64,000 bases of DNA from Rutpela maculata (Eukaryota; Arthropoda; Insecta; Coleoptera; Cerambycidae), in assembly GCA_936432065.2 (NCBI GenBank), contig OW386286.2, positions 18,659,179-18,723,178 of the forward strand, read 5' to 3'. The notes below the pieces were generated by a model. It worked only from the letters and a program-made list of their open reading frames with translations, was not told the DNA's origin and ran no database searches. Position 1 is the first letter of the stretch, and every line of letters starts with the position of its first letter. A program made the translations under genes and the position numbers. Below, piece by piece: positions 23,599 through 35,595 of the stretch.

Positions 23599-24030
23599 TT
23601 GTCTTCTAATAATGAATAAATTTATATTTTAGGTGATGCTAGTCAGACCTAGTTTTTCCTTGTATCTTTTGAAGTAAACGAGATATCAGCTTGAAACTTG
23701 GTGTACTTTTTAATTATTTATTCAAAGTTGACTGTCTTTTAGATCTGCTTATTGTTGACGACTTCATAGAGAATTGTTTGTGCTATGCCACTTTCTTTTT
23801 TTAATTGTTATTTTGAAGAATCGTCCTTTAACAAACTTTTTGATTTGTTGTAATTTTTTCTCGGTGGTTTCTAAATTCAATAAAAACTATAACCAATTTC
23901 TTCGGAGGGTTCTGTGGACAAACGAAGCAACCACAGGAAAGTAATAAACCTCCATAATTTGCACATTTGGTCTTATGAAAATCTAAGTGTGGTACATTTG
24001 TAGTACAGAACTCTTAGGATATTCTTTGTT
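23599..24030. other. Intergenic, no gene recognised
   Basis: No supported feature; the end may contain unrecognised 5' parts of the mariner-like relic. Confidence 0.45.
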
Positions 24031-24400
24031 CCTTCTGCATTCTCATAAGTTTCGTTTTTGGAATTGTTGAGGAAGAATATGCAAATATGTCTGAGAACTA
24101 GATTAAATGCATGGTTCCAATTAGACCGATGTCCTGCATATTTTAGCCGGTATGACAGAAATTGGCTTTATGCTATTACCAAGATAGGTGGAATCGAGGA
24201 GATGTTTCAGTTGCTTGGCCATCTTGTTCACCAGACTTGACGCCTCTCGATTTCTTGGGTGCGGTTGTATAAGACAATATTTTATTGAGATATCATTACC
24301 ACTGCTTGAAATGATATTCAACGGCGTCGCAGTCATTGAATTATCAGGCTCTCTTTTCAGAGAATACATTATAAAATCATTTTTTGTATTGTGTTGTTTT
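24031..24400 (+). pseudogene. Tc1/mariner-type transposase fragment
   Basis: NAWFQLDRCPAYFSRYDRNW (near 24109-24168) corresponds to the second catalytic Asp block (FQxDGxPxH in relatives). After a frame change, SVAWPSCSPDLTPLDFLGAV (near 24207-24268) covers the third catalytic Asp. It resembles the pseudogene at 43.9-45.1 kb. Frameshifts and substitutions at conserved positions mark it as dead. The first catalytic block was not found. Confidence 0.7.
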
Positions 24401-24623
24401 ATTTTTTGCATGCATGCGCGAACTTGTGAAGCTCATTGAATTATTATTATTGTACGATTTTTATATTTAGAAATAAGACAATATCTAGAGAACTGACTTT
24501 CAATTACTTCAACGTCCAGTGGAAGTATAGTAACGACAAAAAATTTTAAAAAATTTTTATTGTTCAAATAGGCTTAGAATGTCACGAAACGTCGAGATTT
24601 TAATTTTGAGCGAAAAAAAATTT

Positions 24624-24688
24624 CTGTCTGTCGGTCTATCTGTCTGTGTGTCGGTCTGTCTGTCGGTCTGTCTGTCGGTCTGTCTGTG
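24624..24688 (-). repeat. GTCY microsatellite in family A copy 5
   Basis: About sixteen units of gtct/gtcg (with gtgt and atct variants) located 120 bp from the hairpin end. Confidence 0.95.
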
Positions 24689-25033
24689 ACTTTTTTTGTG
24701 CGCACGTTTACTCCGGGACCGTTTGAGATATTAACTTGAAATTTGGTACAGATATGTACTTTAACGAGATCTAGAACTAGATTATATTTTTATCGTGTTC
24801 CGTCGAAGGGTTGGGGGGTAAACTGGAGTAAATTTGGGGAAAATATGTAAATCAAGCAGGTAAGAGTCCATAAAATTGGTATTTAGTATATACAAGAGAA
24901 GCTGAGGTCTCAAAAAAAAATTTTGGCATTAGCCACCTCCATTACCACCCCCACCCCATTATTAAAAAGGATGAAAAAAAATTGTGATTTAGGGTGTGTA
25001 CAAGAACCAGAAACCTCAAAATGTTTTTTACTT

Positions 25034-27304
25034 TGACCATATATTTGTCAAAAAGAAATTAAATATTAACAACATAAATTATAAATCACTTATAATAAAT
25101 TATGATACCACAGATCATTATGCTATCATGTTAAATATTAACCAGGAAAACATAGACAATGTACAAACGCCTATAACCATAAACAAAATAGTAAAAACAG
25201 ACTTTAATAAACTAGAAAGATTATTTAAAGAAGCAAATTGGTCAAATGTATTAAACGCAAATGACCCAGAAGTCGCCATGCAGAATTTTATGACTCTAAA
25301 CTTTTTAGAACAATCAAATACCATAGTAATTGTAAATCAAAGGCAATACAAAAAATAAAACCCTGGATAAGTAACGGAATAATTATTTCCATAAAAAGAC
25401 GAGAAAAAATGAAAAAAAAATTAATAAGAAATTATACCGCTACTAGAAAACATGAATACAAGGCCTATCGTAACACTCTAAAAAAAATCATAAATGATGC
25501 CAAAAACAAATACTATAAAAGTAAAATAAGCGAAAACACAAACCACATAAAAAAAATGTATCAACTAATATCTGAAGCCACCAATGGAGCCAATAAGAAG
25601 TGCAATAAAAACATACAAATATACGACAATACTAACAACGCCTTTAACAATGATAAAGATATGGCTGACTTTTCTATCAATTATTTTTCAAGTATTGGTA
25701 TGGACATGTATAAACAAATCCCGCAACATAACAACAATATAGACACCTCTCTGCATGTAGATAGATCCATGTTTCGGAAACCGGTAAAGGTTAATGAAAT
25801 AATCAGACATATAAATAGTCTAAAAAATAATGGTACACCTGGTCCAGATGGAATCACCTCAAAAATGATTAAAAACATACATTTATATATTCTGGATCCG
25901 TTAAAGCATATAATAAATTTAACCTTCAAAACGGGATTGGTTCCAAGTCAATTCAAAATAGCGACAATTATACCCATTCATAAATCAGATAATCAATAAT
26001 TATAGACCTATAAGCATAATCAATAATTTAACAAAGATTTTTTAAAAATGTCTGAAAGAACGCTTAATCAACTTCCTCAAGGTTAATAATCTGCTTTCAC
26101 CTAATCAATTTGGATTCACAGAGGGTTAAGTACCGAAGACGCTATGTACGAGTTAACAAAAGAAATAACGGATCAACTAGACAATAAGAAAAAATGCATA
26201 GCAGTCTTTTTAGACTTGGCAAAGGCGTTCGACACGGTGTCTCACGAAAAACTCCTTAGTGCTCTTGAGAACTGTGGTGTAAGAGGCATTGTGCAGACAG
26301 TCTTTCGAAACTATTTGACCAATAGAGTTCAATGTGTTAAAATTAGAGAAACATTAAGTGATAAAAAGGTAATACAAATTGGTGTACCACAAGGTAGCGT
26401 ACTAGGACCAATTCTATTTAATATATACATAAACTCCCTGACAAAAATGGATATCAATGGTAGAATTATATCTTACGCTGACGATACTGTGCTAATATTC
26501 AATGGAACCACATGGGAGGAATGTAAAGAAAAAGTAAAGTTAGGTCTACATAAAGTAAAAATTTGGCTCGATACGTACAAGTTATCGCTCAACTCAAAGA
26601 AAACAAAATATATCGCATTTTCTATTACCTTTGCAAACCGTCCCAGATATACGAGCATAAAAATAGATAACATAACAGAACCAATTGAAGAGACCGCTGA
26701 TATCAAATATTTAGGTATTATAATTGATAAAAACCTGAAATGGGACAAGCACACAACATATCTAACAAAAAAAATTAGGTGCCTCATACACAAATTTTAC
26801 CTCTTACGACAATTCTTAAACCAAAATCTTTTACTAACCCTGTATCAATCCCTAATAGAATCGCTCATTCGATACGGCATAGTAGGATGGGGTGGTCTAT
26901 ACAACAACTCTTTAAAAAAGCTTGCTGTGGCACAAAACGCAATTCTTAAAATAATCTATAAAAAAAACCGATTATACACAACAAAACTGCTATACTCTGA
27001 TAAGATATGTAACGTTCGCAGCCTATTCGTTCTGTCAACTTGCTGTTTTATGCACAAGCATGCAAAAGTAAAACATTATACCACACATGAGTACAATACT
27101 AGGATTAGAGTAAACCAGCACTTAATAATACCCAAAAGTAGAACAAATATAAATAAAAAATTTATGAATTATTTAGGCCCAAAATTCTATAATCTGTTAC
27201 CCTTAGCTATAAAGAATATAAATTATCCCAAAAAATTTAGCAAAGTATGTAAATTGTATGTTGTACAGAATTTTATCGCATTTGCCAAAATTATGTCAAA
27301 TTAA
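25034..27304 (+). pseudogene. LINE ORF2: endonuclease end and reverse transcriptase, broken
   Basis: Would encode the multifunctional LINE protein that nicks target DNA and copies the element RNA. The 5' part reads FDHIFVKKKLN and TDHYAIML, the last blocks (SDH-type) of an AP-like endonuclease. The second segment (25409-25999) carries NNGTPGPDGITSKMIKN, an RT N-terminal block. The open frame 26144-27304 (386 codons) has FLDLAKAFD at residues 22-30, VPQGSVLGP at 81-89, YADD at 111-114 (catalytic) and LSLNSKKTKYIAF further on, then a thumb-like region. Breaks: a frameshift near 25340-25358, a stop at 25998, a stop within KIF-EKCLKER near 26042, and a one-base loss near 26123. The RT core is intact, so decay is recent or light. 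Confidence 0.9.
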
Positions 27305-27593
27305 CAGACATGATTGAATTTGCCATCTACCTATATCTGCTCATTCAATTATTCTAATTTTAAATTCAATCTTTATGGTTAAAATGTTAATAGCTATTAT
27401 ATTAATTTATTTCCCTTTTGTAAGATCGGATACGTACAGGTGATTATTGTCTAATAATTACCTAGGTACCAACAAAACCACATTAACAAAACATCCTGTT
27501 ATACAATCATAAAAAGCCATAGTATGTATGTGAAAAAATTGTGAATAAAATTGAATAAATTGAATAAATAAAATAAAAATAAATTGAAATTGA
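25034..27593 (+). mobile_element. 5'-truncated non-LTR retrotransposon
   Basis: 2560 bp inserted in a family A copy, with ACTT at both junctions (25030-25033 and 27594-27597) as the probable target duplication. It starts within the endonuclease domain (5' truncation) and ends in A/T-rich short repeats of a ttgaataaa type. The single ORF2 would carry AP-type endonuclease and reverse transcriptase with no RNase H seen, consistent with the Jockey/CR1 side of the LINE tree; clade not determined. Confidence 0.9.
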
Positions 27594-27760
27594 ACTTCAT
27601 CCACCTCCTATCACCACTCCCACCCCGCTACCGATGTGGGGTATCGTTTTATGGGTTTTTGGGGTAGAGGATTTCAAATATTATATTATTAAAGTTCCAT
27701 AAACAATTATTTCCACATACAAAATTTTTTCGCTGTTAGTGACTTAGATACAAAATCTAA

Positions 27761-28136
27761 GTTTATCTATGTTAATGTGGCAATTTTTTTTTCGACATTT
27801 CCTTCCTATTGAAGAGCGTAGCACTATTGTGTTCTATCCTTAAATTAAATTATTTATTTCCCAGCTGTCGTTTTTACATTCAATCATATTTATTATAATC
27901 ACAGTAAACTGCAATTTTCTCATAGGTGCATCGTTTTTTGGTTTTCTTTTCTTCTAATTGGTACATTTACCATAGCGTCCAAGTAAAATAAAATGATAAA
28001 CATACTGCATTACTGAAGAAAAAAAACTGCATCTGAATTTGTCACTAAAATCGTGAAATTTCACAACTTTCACACTTTATATACATAACCTCCCAAAGCT
28101 CTATGAAAAAATAACAAGCTAAAAAAAAACATTACA
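27761..28136. other. Intergenic, no gene recognised
   Basis: AT-rich; no feature supported. Confidence 0.45.
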
Positions 28137-28828
28137 CTCTTCACCGATTTATTGAACTTTTTATATAATTGTTACACATTCCATAGGATTCTCTTCCCAG
28201 TTTTTTGTAAACAATGTTAGTTTTAGACATTATAAATTTTATAATACGAATTAGTTGGTGAAACTTTCAGTATAAAATAAAGTAAAAAAAAAGAACTTTA
28301 TACAAAACTTATGTGGGTTTCGAACCCAGTACCCTTGGATTCCGAGTCTAACGCTATTACACCACCACCTGCCACATAAAATAATCTATATTTTTACATT
28401 ATAAGCGTTGAAATTATATTTTCTTGGTTGAATATTATATTGCTGAAAAATATAAATACATATTAAAAGGAAATATCATTTCACATGATTTCTGTTCAAT
28501 TACAAAAAGATAAAAATTTAAAAAAATTGTTTTCAAATTTAAATAATTAAAAACTTTTTTAATTAATGATCGATTTTGTTAAAAAACAATAGGGTTCTTC
28601 CTCTAGCTAACACTAACTTACTTTCCAATTTTCAATGCAATCGGATTTCTTTCTTAAGTTATCGTGCCTATAAGAAACGTGACGGGCGGACAGACGGACA
28701 TTTTCAAAGTTGTTCAGAATTCGTTCACTAACACAATAATATGGAAGTTGTTAGTCTACGAGCGATATTTCCGGTTTTGGATATGTGTCGATCGAATGCA
28801 ATATTCGTTTTCGTATTTGCGAAGAGTA
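28137..28828 (-). mobile_element. Family B element, copy 3
   Basis: Reversed copy: terminus cactcttcaccgattt at 28137, tRNA-like segment 28313-28372, a reduced GTCY tract (gggcggacagacggac, near 28683-28698), and the outer end gcgaagagtata at 28818-28829. The hairpin partner is degraded. Confidence 0.8.
28313..28372 (-). other. tRNA-like segment in family B, copy 3
   Basis: On the reverse strand: A-box-like tggtggtgtaatagcg, an anticodon-arm-like stretch (ttaga / tccaa flanking a 7-base loop), and a T-arm-like ctgggttcgaaacccac with the canonical ttcgaaa loop. This is the best preserved of the three. Confidence 0.65.
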
Positions 28829-28923
28829 TAATAACTAGACATATATTTGATGACTAAGACAGTGTGTTTAGTTCTTTAAAGGTTATTTCAAAACAATGAC
28901 ATATGTAAAAAGGACGAAATAAG

Positions 28924-29602
28924 AAAAAAACCGCTGCCCAAGGAATCACTACTTCCACATCCACATTTTTTATCCAAGTCACTCAAAACGAAAAAATTTT
29001 GTATGTGGAAATAATTGTTTATGGAACTTTAATAATATAATATTTGAAATCCTCTACCCCAAAAACCCATAAAATGATACCCCACATCGGTAGCGGGGTG
29101 GGGGTGGATGAAGTGAAAAAACGTTTTGAGGTGTCTGGTTCTTGTACACACATTAAATCACATTTTTTTTCAACCCCTTTAATAATGGGGTGGGGATGGT
29201 AATGGGGGGTGGCTAATGCCAAATTTTTTTTTTGAGACCTTAGCTTCTCTTGTATATACTAAATACCAATTTTATGACTCTTACCTGCTTAATTTACCTA
29301 TTTTCCCCAAATTTACCCCAATTTACCCCCCAACCCTTCCACGGAACAGATGAAAATATAATCTAGTTCTAGATCTCATCAAAGTACATATGTGTACCAA
29401 ATTTTAAGTCAATATCTCAAACGGTTCCAGAGTAAACGTGCGCTCAAAAAAAGTTACAGACCGACAGACAGACCGACAGACAGAAATTTTTTTGCTCAAA
29501 CTTAAAATCTCGACGTTTGGTGACATTCTAAGCCTATTTGAACAATAAAAATTTTTAAAAATTTTTTTGTCGTTACTATACTTCCACTGGATGTGGAAGT
29601 AA
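28924..29602 (+). mobile_element. Family A element, copy 6
   Basis: Complete: left aaaaaaaccgctgcccaagg, right hairpin 29580-29600, followed by aa. A short GTCY remnant (gaccgacagacagaccgac) sits near 29459. Confidence 0.9.
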
Positions 29603-30470
29603 AATAGAATTGTTTTCAAATTTGTGTGTTCCTTCCGCTTTTTTCATTTTCAACTTTAGGAAACATAAATTATGATAAATGTGTATAAAAACATTACCTT
29701 CCCTGATACAGTCCAAGAATTGCATACAATGTATTAATACTTATTTTCCATTTCGTGATATTTGTGTACAACAGTGTGTAGGTAAATAGTATTTCAATTC
29801 AACAAATCGTATATTTTCATTGCGAACTGGTGGGCTTTAGATAATGATCGGGACACAAAAATTTCACGTGGGCAAACAACTCAATAAATCCTCGATTTTT
29901 TAATACGCTTTCTTTGTATGGAAATAGAAATAATCCGCACACGTTTAAATAAATGCAGTTACGTATTTTTCTAATAAACAACGTACCTGTTTTCTTTTAT
30001 GGTAAGGTTGCTTTTGTCTCCGCTAGTAAACATCACTTATGCCTGTCACATTTATGGGTTATACGAATTAATTCAAATAGTAAAATATTGTTTTTAACGG
30101 GGTGTTTATACAGTTTCCAATTTTAAAGTGCGGATGGATTTTTAGAAAATATCCGTCATTTTTTACTATTTATAAAGAACAATTGAGATTTTACATAGTA
30201 TGTCTAAAATTCGCTAAAATTGAAACCAGCACCTCCGGCAATTTATCGAATAGGTTACTGTTGAATATATTTTTTAAGTTTTTTTTATTCATGTTTGATA
30301 GTGTAACCAAAGTATATCCTAGCATAAACTGTCTATTTATGAAGAATGTCAAATAGTTCTTACTATGTCTCAATAACTGTTTCTTTTTTTTCTATTAAAC
30401 ATATTGTCCTTAATTGACATTGTCAAATAGGTATATTTTAATGAAACAAATATGATTAATAGTCCAGTCA
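29603..30470. other. Intergenic, no gene recognised
   Basis: Frames at 30102-30373 on both strands show no domain. Nothing else seen. Confidence 0.45.
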
Positions 30471-31830
30471 ACGAAAGAGTTGTAGAGGACATGGAGGTGG
30501 GGAGGCTTTTCCTCTTTAGGAATGTGTTGGGGGTAGTTAGGAGGTAAACATACTAAAATTCCCCACCCCTAGCCCCGCCGCTTCAGTGGGGGAGGGGGAT
30601 GGAAAGGTCCCTTTTTTCGATTCTTTGCTTATAACTCTGAAACGATAAGTCGTACGGAAAAAGATAATCTATGCATAATTAAACATGATTAAATTTCCTT
30701 CAAGAATGTCAATATTCATTTTCTTCCTATGTGTTATAATTTCCGAGATATTCGCCAACGAAAATCGATAATTAATAAATTAATTAGGTACTGTCGTGCG
30801 CAAAAAAATGGGACAAGTCTTATAACGTATTTTTGCTAAAATCTAGTTGTGTACATCTAACTTTAATTTTTGTGACATTGTCAGTTATTTGTCAAAATTC
30901 ATTGCAAGTATGCAAATAGAGACAGATTTACATTAGAAAAAAATAGTTATCCTATTTTTTTTGCTCACGACAGTACATGGAATTTTTCTATCAAAGCGGT
31001 TTACCGTGGTCTGCTAATAAATCACTGTCACAAAATAATCTTTATTTTACAACACTCGACGTATTTACTAACGTAATATTTTGTCGAAATCTATACATTT
31101 CCTTAAATATTCAGTGTGACTCACTTAAAATAAAGACACCCTTATAACTTTTTAATTTTGTCTCCGATTTTAATCAAATTTTACGGAAGTGTAGAACAAA
31201 TTAGGATCTACTTATGACCAGAAAAACATTCGCCTGCTACAAAGGCAAAACCACCTGCGGTACCAAAAACATTTTGAACGCTAAAAATTAAAAAAAAATG
31301 CATCGGATCGGCACCAAAAACGTACATACAACAAAATTTGATGTGGTTATTGAAGGGGGATTTCTCATATATAAGCTCATCTGGCAAAGGGGATTCTCAG
31401 TTTTCGCAATTTGTGGTGGATACGTAAAATTCGTCAAGACCCACTGATATGATTTTTGGTTTTTTTTTCCGCATATTTTGGTACCGCAGGTGGCTTTGCT
31501 TTTCTAGCAGGCGAATGTTTTTCTGGTCACAAGTAGATCCTAATCTGTTCTATACTTCAGTAAAATTTGATTCAAATGGGAAACAAAATAAAACAATTAT
31601 AAGGGTGTCTTCATTTTAAGGAAAAATATTTAAGGAAATGTATAGATTTTGACAAAATATTACGTTAGTAAATACGTCGAGTGTTGTAAAATAAAGATTG
31701 TTTTGTGACAGTGATCTATTAGCAGACCACGGTAAACCGGTTTCTTAGAAAAATTTCAGATACCTAATTAATTTATTTATTAATTATCGATTTTCGCTGG
31801 CGAATACCTCGGAAACTATAACATATAGGT
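30471..31830. repeat. Family E inverted repeat (large palindrome)
   Basis: The left arm (about 30727-31264, reversed) and right arm (31480-31825) pair over most of their length: cctgcggtacc at 31254-31264 faces ggtaccgcagg at 31480-31490, and taattaggta (30781) faces tacctaatta (31770). The spacer is about 215 bp. The outer left part (30471-30726) continues the GC-rich block of copy 1 at 5.1-5.3 kb. The left arm carries a 183-bp MITE that the right arm lacks. Confidence 0.8.
30791..30973. mobile_element. 183-bp Tc1/mariner-type MITE with TA TSD
   Basis: Ends CTGTCGTGCGCAAAAAAA and, reversed, CTGTCGTGAGCAAAAAAA, flanked by TA (30789-30790, 30974-30975). The uninterrupted sequence aggtacat occurs in family E copy 1 (near 4960), and the right arm of the surrounding palindrome is also uninterrupted. 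Too short to code. Confidence 0.9.
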
Positions 31831-32545
31831 TAGCACCATTTGAAGTTTAATGTATGAGAGGCGGAAATGATTTTTTTTTAATTTGTCTTTCAAAGGATGC
31901 ATTTATAAAATAATTGTTTTTAATTTTTTCAAATTTTTTGCTATCGAGTAACATATATGTCGTCGGGCGACATGAAGAAAAATTTTGATGCAGTTTCCAA
32001 CATTTTATTTTATAAGACAGATTTCAAGACGATTTTTAGGGCAGTTTGGAAAATTACCATTTTTACTATTTTAGTCAATTTCGTTGCGTTCTACATCAAG
32101 AAAGCTGTTATAACTGGCAACTGATTTTATTCCACTCGAATCAAATTTAACTAAGTACGTCTCTGCGTGTCTTAAATTAAGATGTCTTTAAAATATTCGC
32201 GAATAAATGTCTTTCGAGAACAGTAAAACCATTTTATTACCAACAGTGCAAACGTAATTCAGTACTCAATGCGACAATATGCGAACTTATAGAAACGATT
32301 CACAACTTTGACGTTTTGACAAGTAATTCGTGTACAATTTATTTATAAATATGCAACGTATAAATTTTATATTTATCCTCCCTAGCTGCCGTCCCATAAG
32401 ACTACTTAAATAGAGTCAAGGAAACGGTTTTTACGCTTTTGGTTCTTCTGGAAAATCATAACTGGGTCACGGAAATAATTTGCTGACAAATATCATATTC
32501 ACTCGATTAATGATTATTACAATATTCTTTTGGTATGCCAAAAAT
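31831..32545. other. Intergenic, no gene recognised
   Basis: No supported coding or repeat feature. Confidence 0.45.
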
Positions 32546-33230
32546 AAAAACCGCTGCCCAAGGAATCATTACTTCCACATCCAGATTTTCTATCCAAGTC
32601 ACACAACGAAAAAATTTTGTATCTGGAAATAATTGTTTATGGAACTTTAATAATATAATATTTGAAATCCTCTACCCCAAAAACCCATAAAACGATACCC
32701 TACATCGGTAGTGGGGTGGGGGTGGTGATAGGGGGTGGGAGTGGGGGGTGGATAAAGTAAAAAAATATTTTGAGGTTTCTGGTTCTTGTACACACACTAA
32801 ATCATATTTTTTTTCGTCCCCTTTAATAATGAGGAGGGGGTGGTAATGGGGGTGGCTAATGCCAAAATTTTTTTTGAGACCTTAGCTTCTCTTGTCTATA
32901 CTAAATATCAATTTTATGAACTCTTAGCTTCTTGATTTAACTATTTACTCCTAATTTACCCCCAACCCTTCGACGGAACAAGATGAAAATATAATCTAGT
33001 TCTAGATCTCGTTAAAGTACATATGTGTACCAAATTTCAAGTCAATATCTCAAACGGTTCCAGAGTAAACGTGCGCATAAAAAAAGTTAGTTACAGACCG
33101 ACAGACAGAAATTTTTTTTTCGCTCAAACTTGAAATCTCGACGTTTTATGACATTCTAAGCCTATTTGAACAATAAAAATTTTTAAAAATTTTTTTGTCG
33201 TTACTATACTTCCACTGGATGTGAAAGTAA
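32546..33230 (+). mobile_element. Family A element, copy 7
   Basis: Complete copy: left aaaaaccgctgcccaagg, right hairpin 33208-33228 with one mismatch (gtgaaagt). Confidence 0.9.
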
Positions 33231-33489
33231 TTATCTATACAGAAATATATATTCATATATCAAGTGTTCGTCTCAGGTAGACTGTTAAAATAGAACTTGA
33301 AGTTTTACCTGAAATGATATAAAGCAAAGTTTAAACTTGATTATTTCACGCATGAACACGCTATAGACGATCCGTCATGACTATACTCGTATCTTTGTAT
33401 GAACAATTACTCCTAACTTCAAATTCTCGAAATTGGCAAACTGATTTAGGCTTCGCGTTAAAGAAGTCATATTATCAGTTTTTGACTGA

Positions 33490-33810
33490 TTTAATTTTAA
33501 TTAGTTCGTTTTAAATATGTAAGTTTATTATGGTCATGTCAGAGAGTATAAGATAGGTGTCAGTTCCATAATTTGGTAGGTCGTTCAAACAGATTAAAAA
33601 TAGTAAAGGCCTTAATACGGAACCTTGTGGAAATTCAAATTTTACTCCTGCTGATGACACTACTCCTATTTGATCTCTGTCAGTAAGATACGATTTTAAT
33701 AATTGAAAAATTGACTGGTGTAATTTGAAGACTTTATTTATGCAATTTTTCAATTAGTATATTGTGCTGCACGATTTCTCGCAAGGGAGATTCTTTATTA
33801 CTATACTAGC
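33490..33810 (-). pseudogene. LINE reverse transcriptase fragment
   Basis: The reverse frame 33753-33511 reads LLKSYLTDRDQIGVVSS and FPQGSVLRPLLFLICLNDLP, the RT finger/palm segment with the PQGS.LGPLLF block, then degraded YADD-region sequence (LILSDMTI). The G of LGP is replaced by R and the catalytic DD is not recognisable. It resembles Jockey/CR1-type RT; only about 90 codons survive. Confidence 0.8.
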
Positions 33811-33840
33811 TTGATCAGACTAAGATCAACACCAACAGTC

Positions 33841-34370
33841 TATAGGGTGTTTGGAAATTCCGTTGCCATACTTTAACGGGCGATAGGGTACATTTTTTTT
33901 TAAAATTCCTATGAAAGTAGGTCCTCAAATTCTTCCTAAAAAAAAATTAAAAAAAAAAACTTAAGTCTTTTATTTATTTGCTGTTTCTTGGGCAGACTTC
34001 TATGATGTTCTTTTCTTGTTCATACAACTTTGATTAATGGATTATGTAATAATTGCTTCAGATCCATTTTTCTCAACAACGGATAATCTTTCGACCTTTT
34101 GCAAGAACATCTTTTTTACGTTAAAACTGTCAAAGAATCATAATATCAATGCATAGTATCAGAAAATGGCATAATAAGAAAAATATGAATGAATAAATTC
34201 AGTGACCTGCCTGTTGGTACGCCCCTGGACATCAAAGTAGGTTGCCGATGACTGTTTAAGATGGCCCTTAATAGTGGTAGTTTACATACCAAAAGGCATA
34301 CCTGGACTGGGTTTTTTGTACTCAGTGGCCCTTTAAAGTATGGCAACAGAATTTCCGGACACCCTGTATA
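33841..34370. mobile_element. 530-bp MITE with long TIRs (TATAGGGTGT type)
   Basis: The left end tatagggtgtttggaaattc continues to gttgccatactttaa. The right end, reversed, reads tatacagggtgtccggaaat then tgttgccatactttaa, about 40 bp of imperfect inverted repeat. TA-type flanks suggest a Tc1/mariner-type MITE. No coding. The 33231-33489 stretch before the RT fragment holds nothing recognisable. Confidence 0.8.
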
Positions 34371-34865
34371 GAAAAAAATCGTTATTCGATATTAAGTGTA
34401 TGAAAGAAGTTGATAAGATATCTCGTTATAATTTTCTAATTACGGCCCCCCTAAAATTATATTTTTCAAATATTAAATAAATTAATTACTTTTAAACGAA
34501 TTGTATTTCGAAAAAAGTCATTCTTTATTTTTTATTTAAATTCACTTTTTCTGTAACCTAGCGTCATCCTTACTTTTAAATTTCATAGGCTAAAAATTTT
34601 CATTAAAAAATTACCAAACATTTTAAACCAGCAGCCCTGTAAATTATTCATGCATTACGGATTGCCGAATTTGGAAGCATGGATGACTGTGGGTGATAGA
34701 AAAAGTGATTTTGAATAGAAAAAAAGGAATGACTTTTAGAAAAAAAAATCGTTTCCAAGTTATAAATTATTTGATATTTAATATTTTTGGTAATTTTTCA
34801 ATGAAAATTCAACCGGACGAAGAAATTTAAACCCTTTTTGTAGCAGTTGTTTAAAATTTTCGAAA
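34371..34865. other. Intergenic, no gene recognised
   Basis: AT-rich. It ends at the microsatellite tail of family D copy 2. Confidence 0.45.
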
Positions 34866-35595
34866 TTGTAGTTGATTGATTGATTGATTGATTTACCAGC
34901 GTGCGGTAGGCATCGCTGCCACTCCCAGGGTTATACAGCTGGGCCTGCTACGTCCACGCTGGGTTGGACTAAGGTCATGCTTGTTGCCAGCAGCGAGAGC
35001 CACATGGCGCATGGTAAAGGAACATGGGATGGGAGGTGTAGGTATTTATGAGATGCGTTACCGCATTGTGTCGTGAGGGAGCGTTTAAGCTCCCTTTTTT
35101 GTGTTTTTGGTTCTGGGCATCTGCCTCTTCTGAATCTTCGTGTGAAATATGTGCGGTGTCTTGATATGGAGTGTTTATGCTCCTCTTTTTGTGTTTCTGC
35201 TTCTTCAAATCTTCTTTTGCTGAGTCTTCTGATTCCTCGGTTTCCGATGCTGAGTTGGATTTGGGTCATGCTTGTTGTCAGCAGCGAGAGCCACATGACG
35301 CATGTTTTTTCCTCGCTTTTCTTTTCTAGTTTTTTTTTTATCCTCTCGATTGTTGTTTTTCACGTGTAACATGGTCTCCCTATTTTTAGTTTGCTGCTGT
35401 TCAGTGTTAGCGCTTTCTTCTGCTGTCCTTTTTGCTTTAACCTTCTTGATCCTTGACCTTATCTCTCTGCTTACCAGGGTATGGTCTATTTGTGTGATTG
35501 AGCTTCCATTACTCCAGGTGTCAATGCGGTTTGACTTTTGCTCCATGGATTTCTTATTGTTAAGTTCTCTCCTTCTAACTGATGGCTTAGTGCTC
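34866..35595 (-). mobile_element. Family D retroposon, copy 2 (5' truncated)
   Basis: The reverse strand ends in tandem aatc units (34868-34890) preceded by the same 3' region as copy 1 (cctttaccatgcgccatgtg, gcgtggacgtagcaggcc). The segment gaaaccgaggaatcagaaga and the peptide KLKIGRPCYT also match copy 1, with indels. A duplicated stretch (tggctctcgctgctgacaac near 35290, and again near 35000) shows internal rearrangement. The transition to the 476-bp duplication is at about 35596. Confidence 0.75.

Larger units (their letters stand above)
24504..27760 (-). mobile_element. Family A element, copy 5, split by a LINE
   Basis: Hairpin end at 24506-24527, body to 25033, then a 2560-bp LINE, then body again from 27594 (cttcatccacctcctatcac) to about 27760. 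The far end with the inverted repeat has been lost. The GTCY tract is the longest in the family here (24624-24688). Confidence 0.85.
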
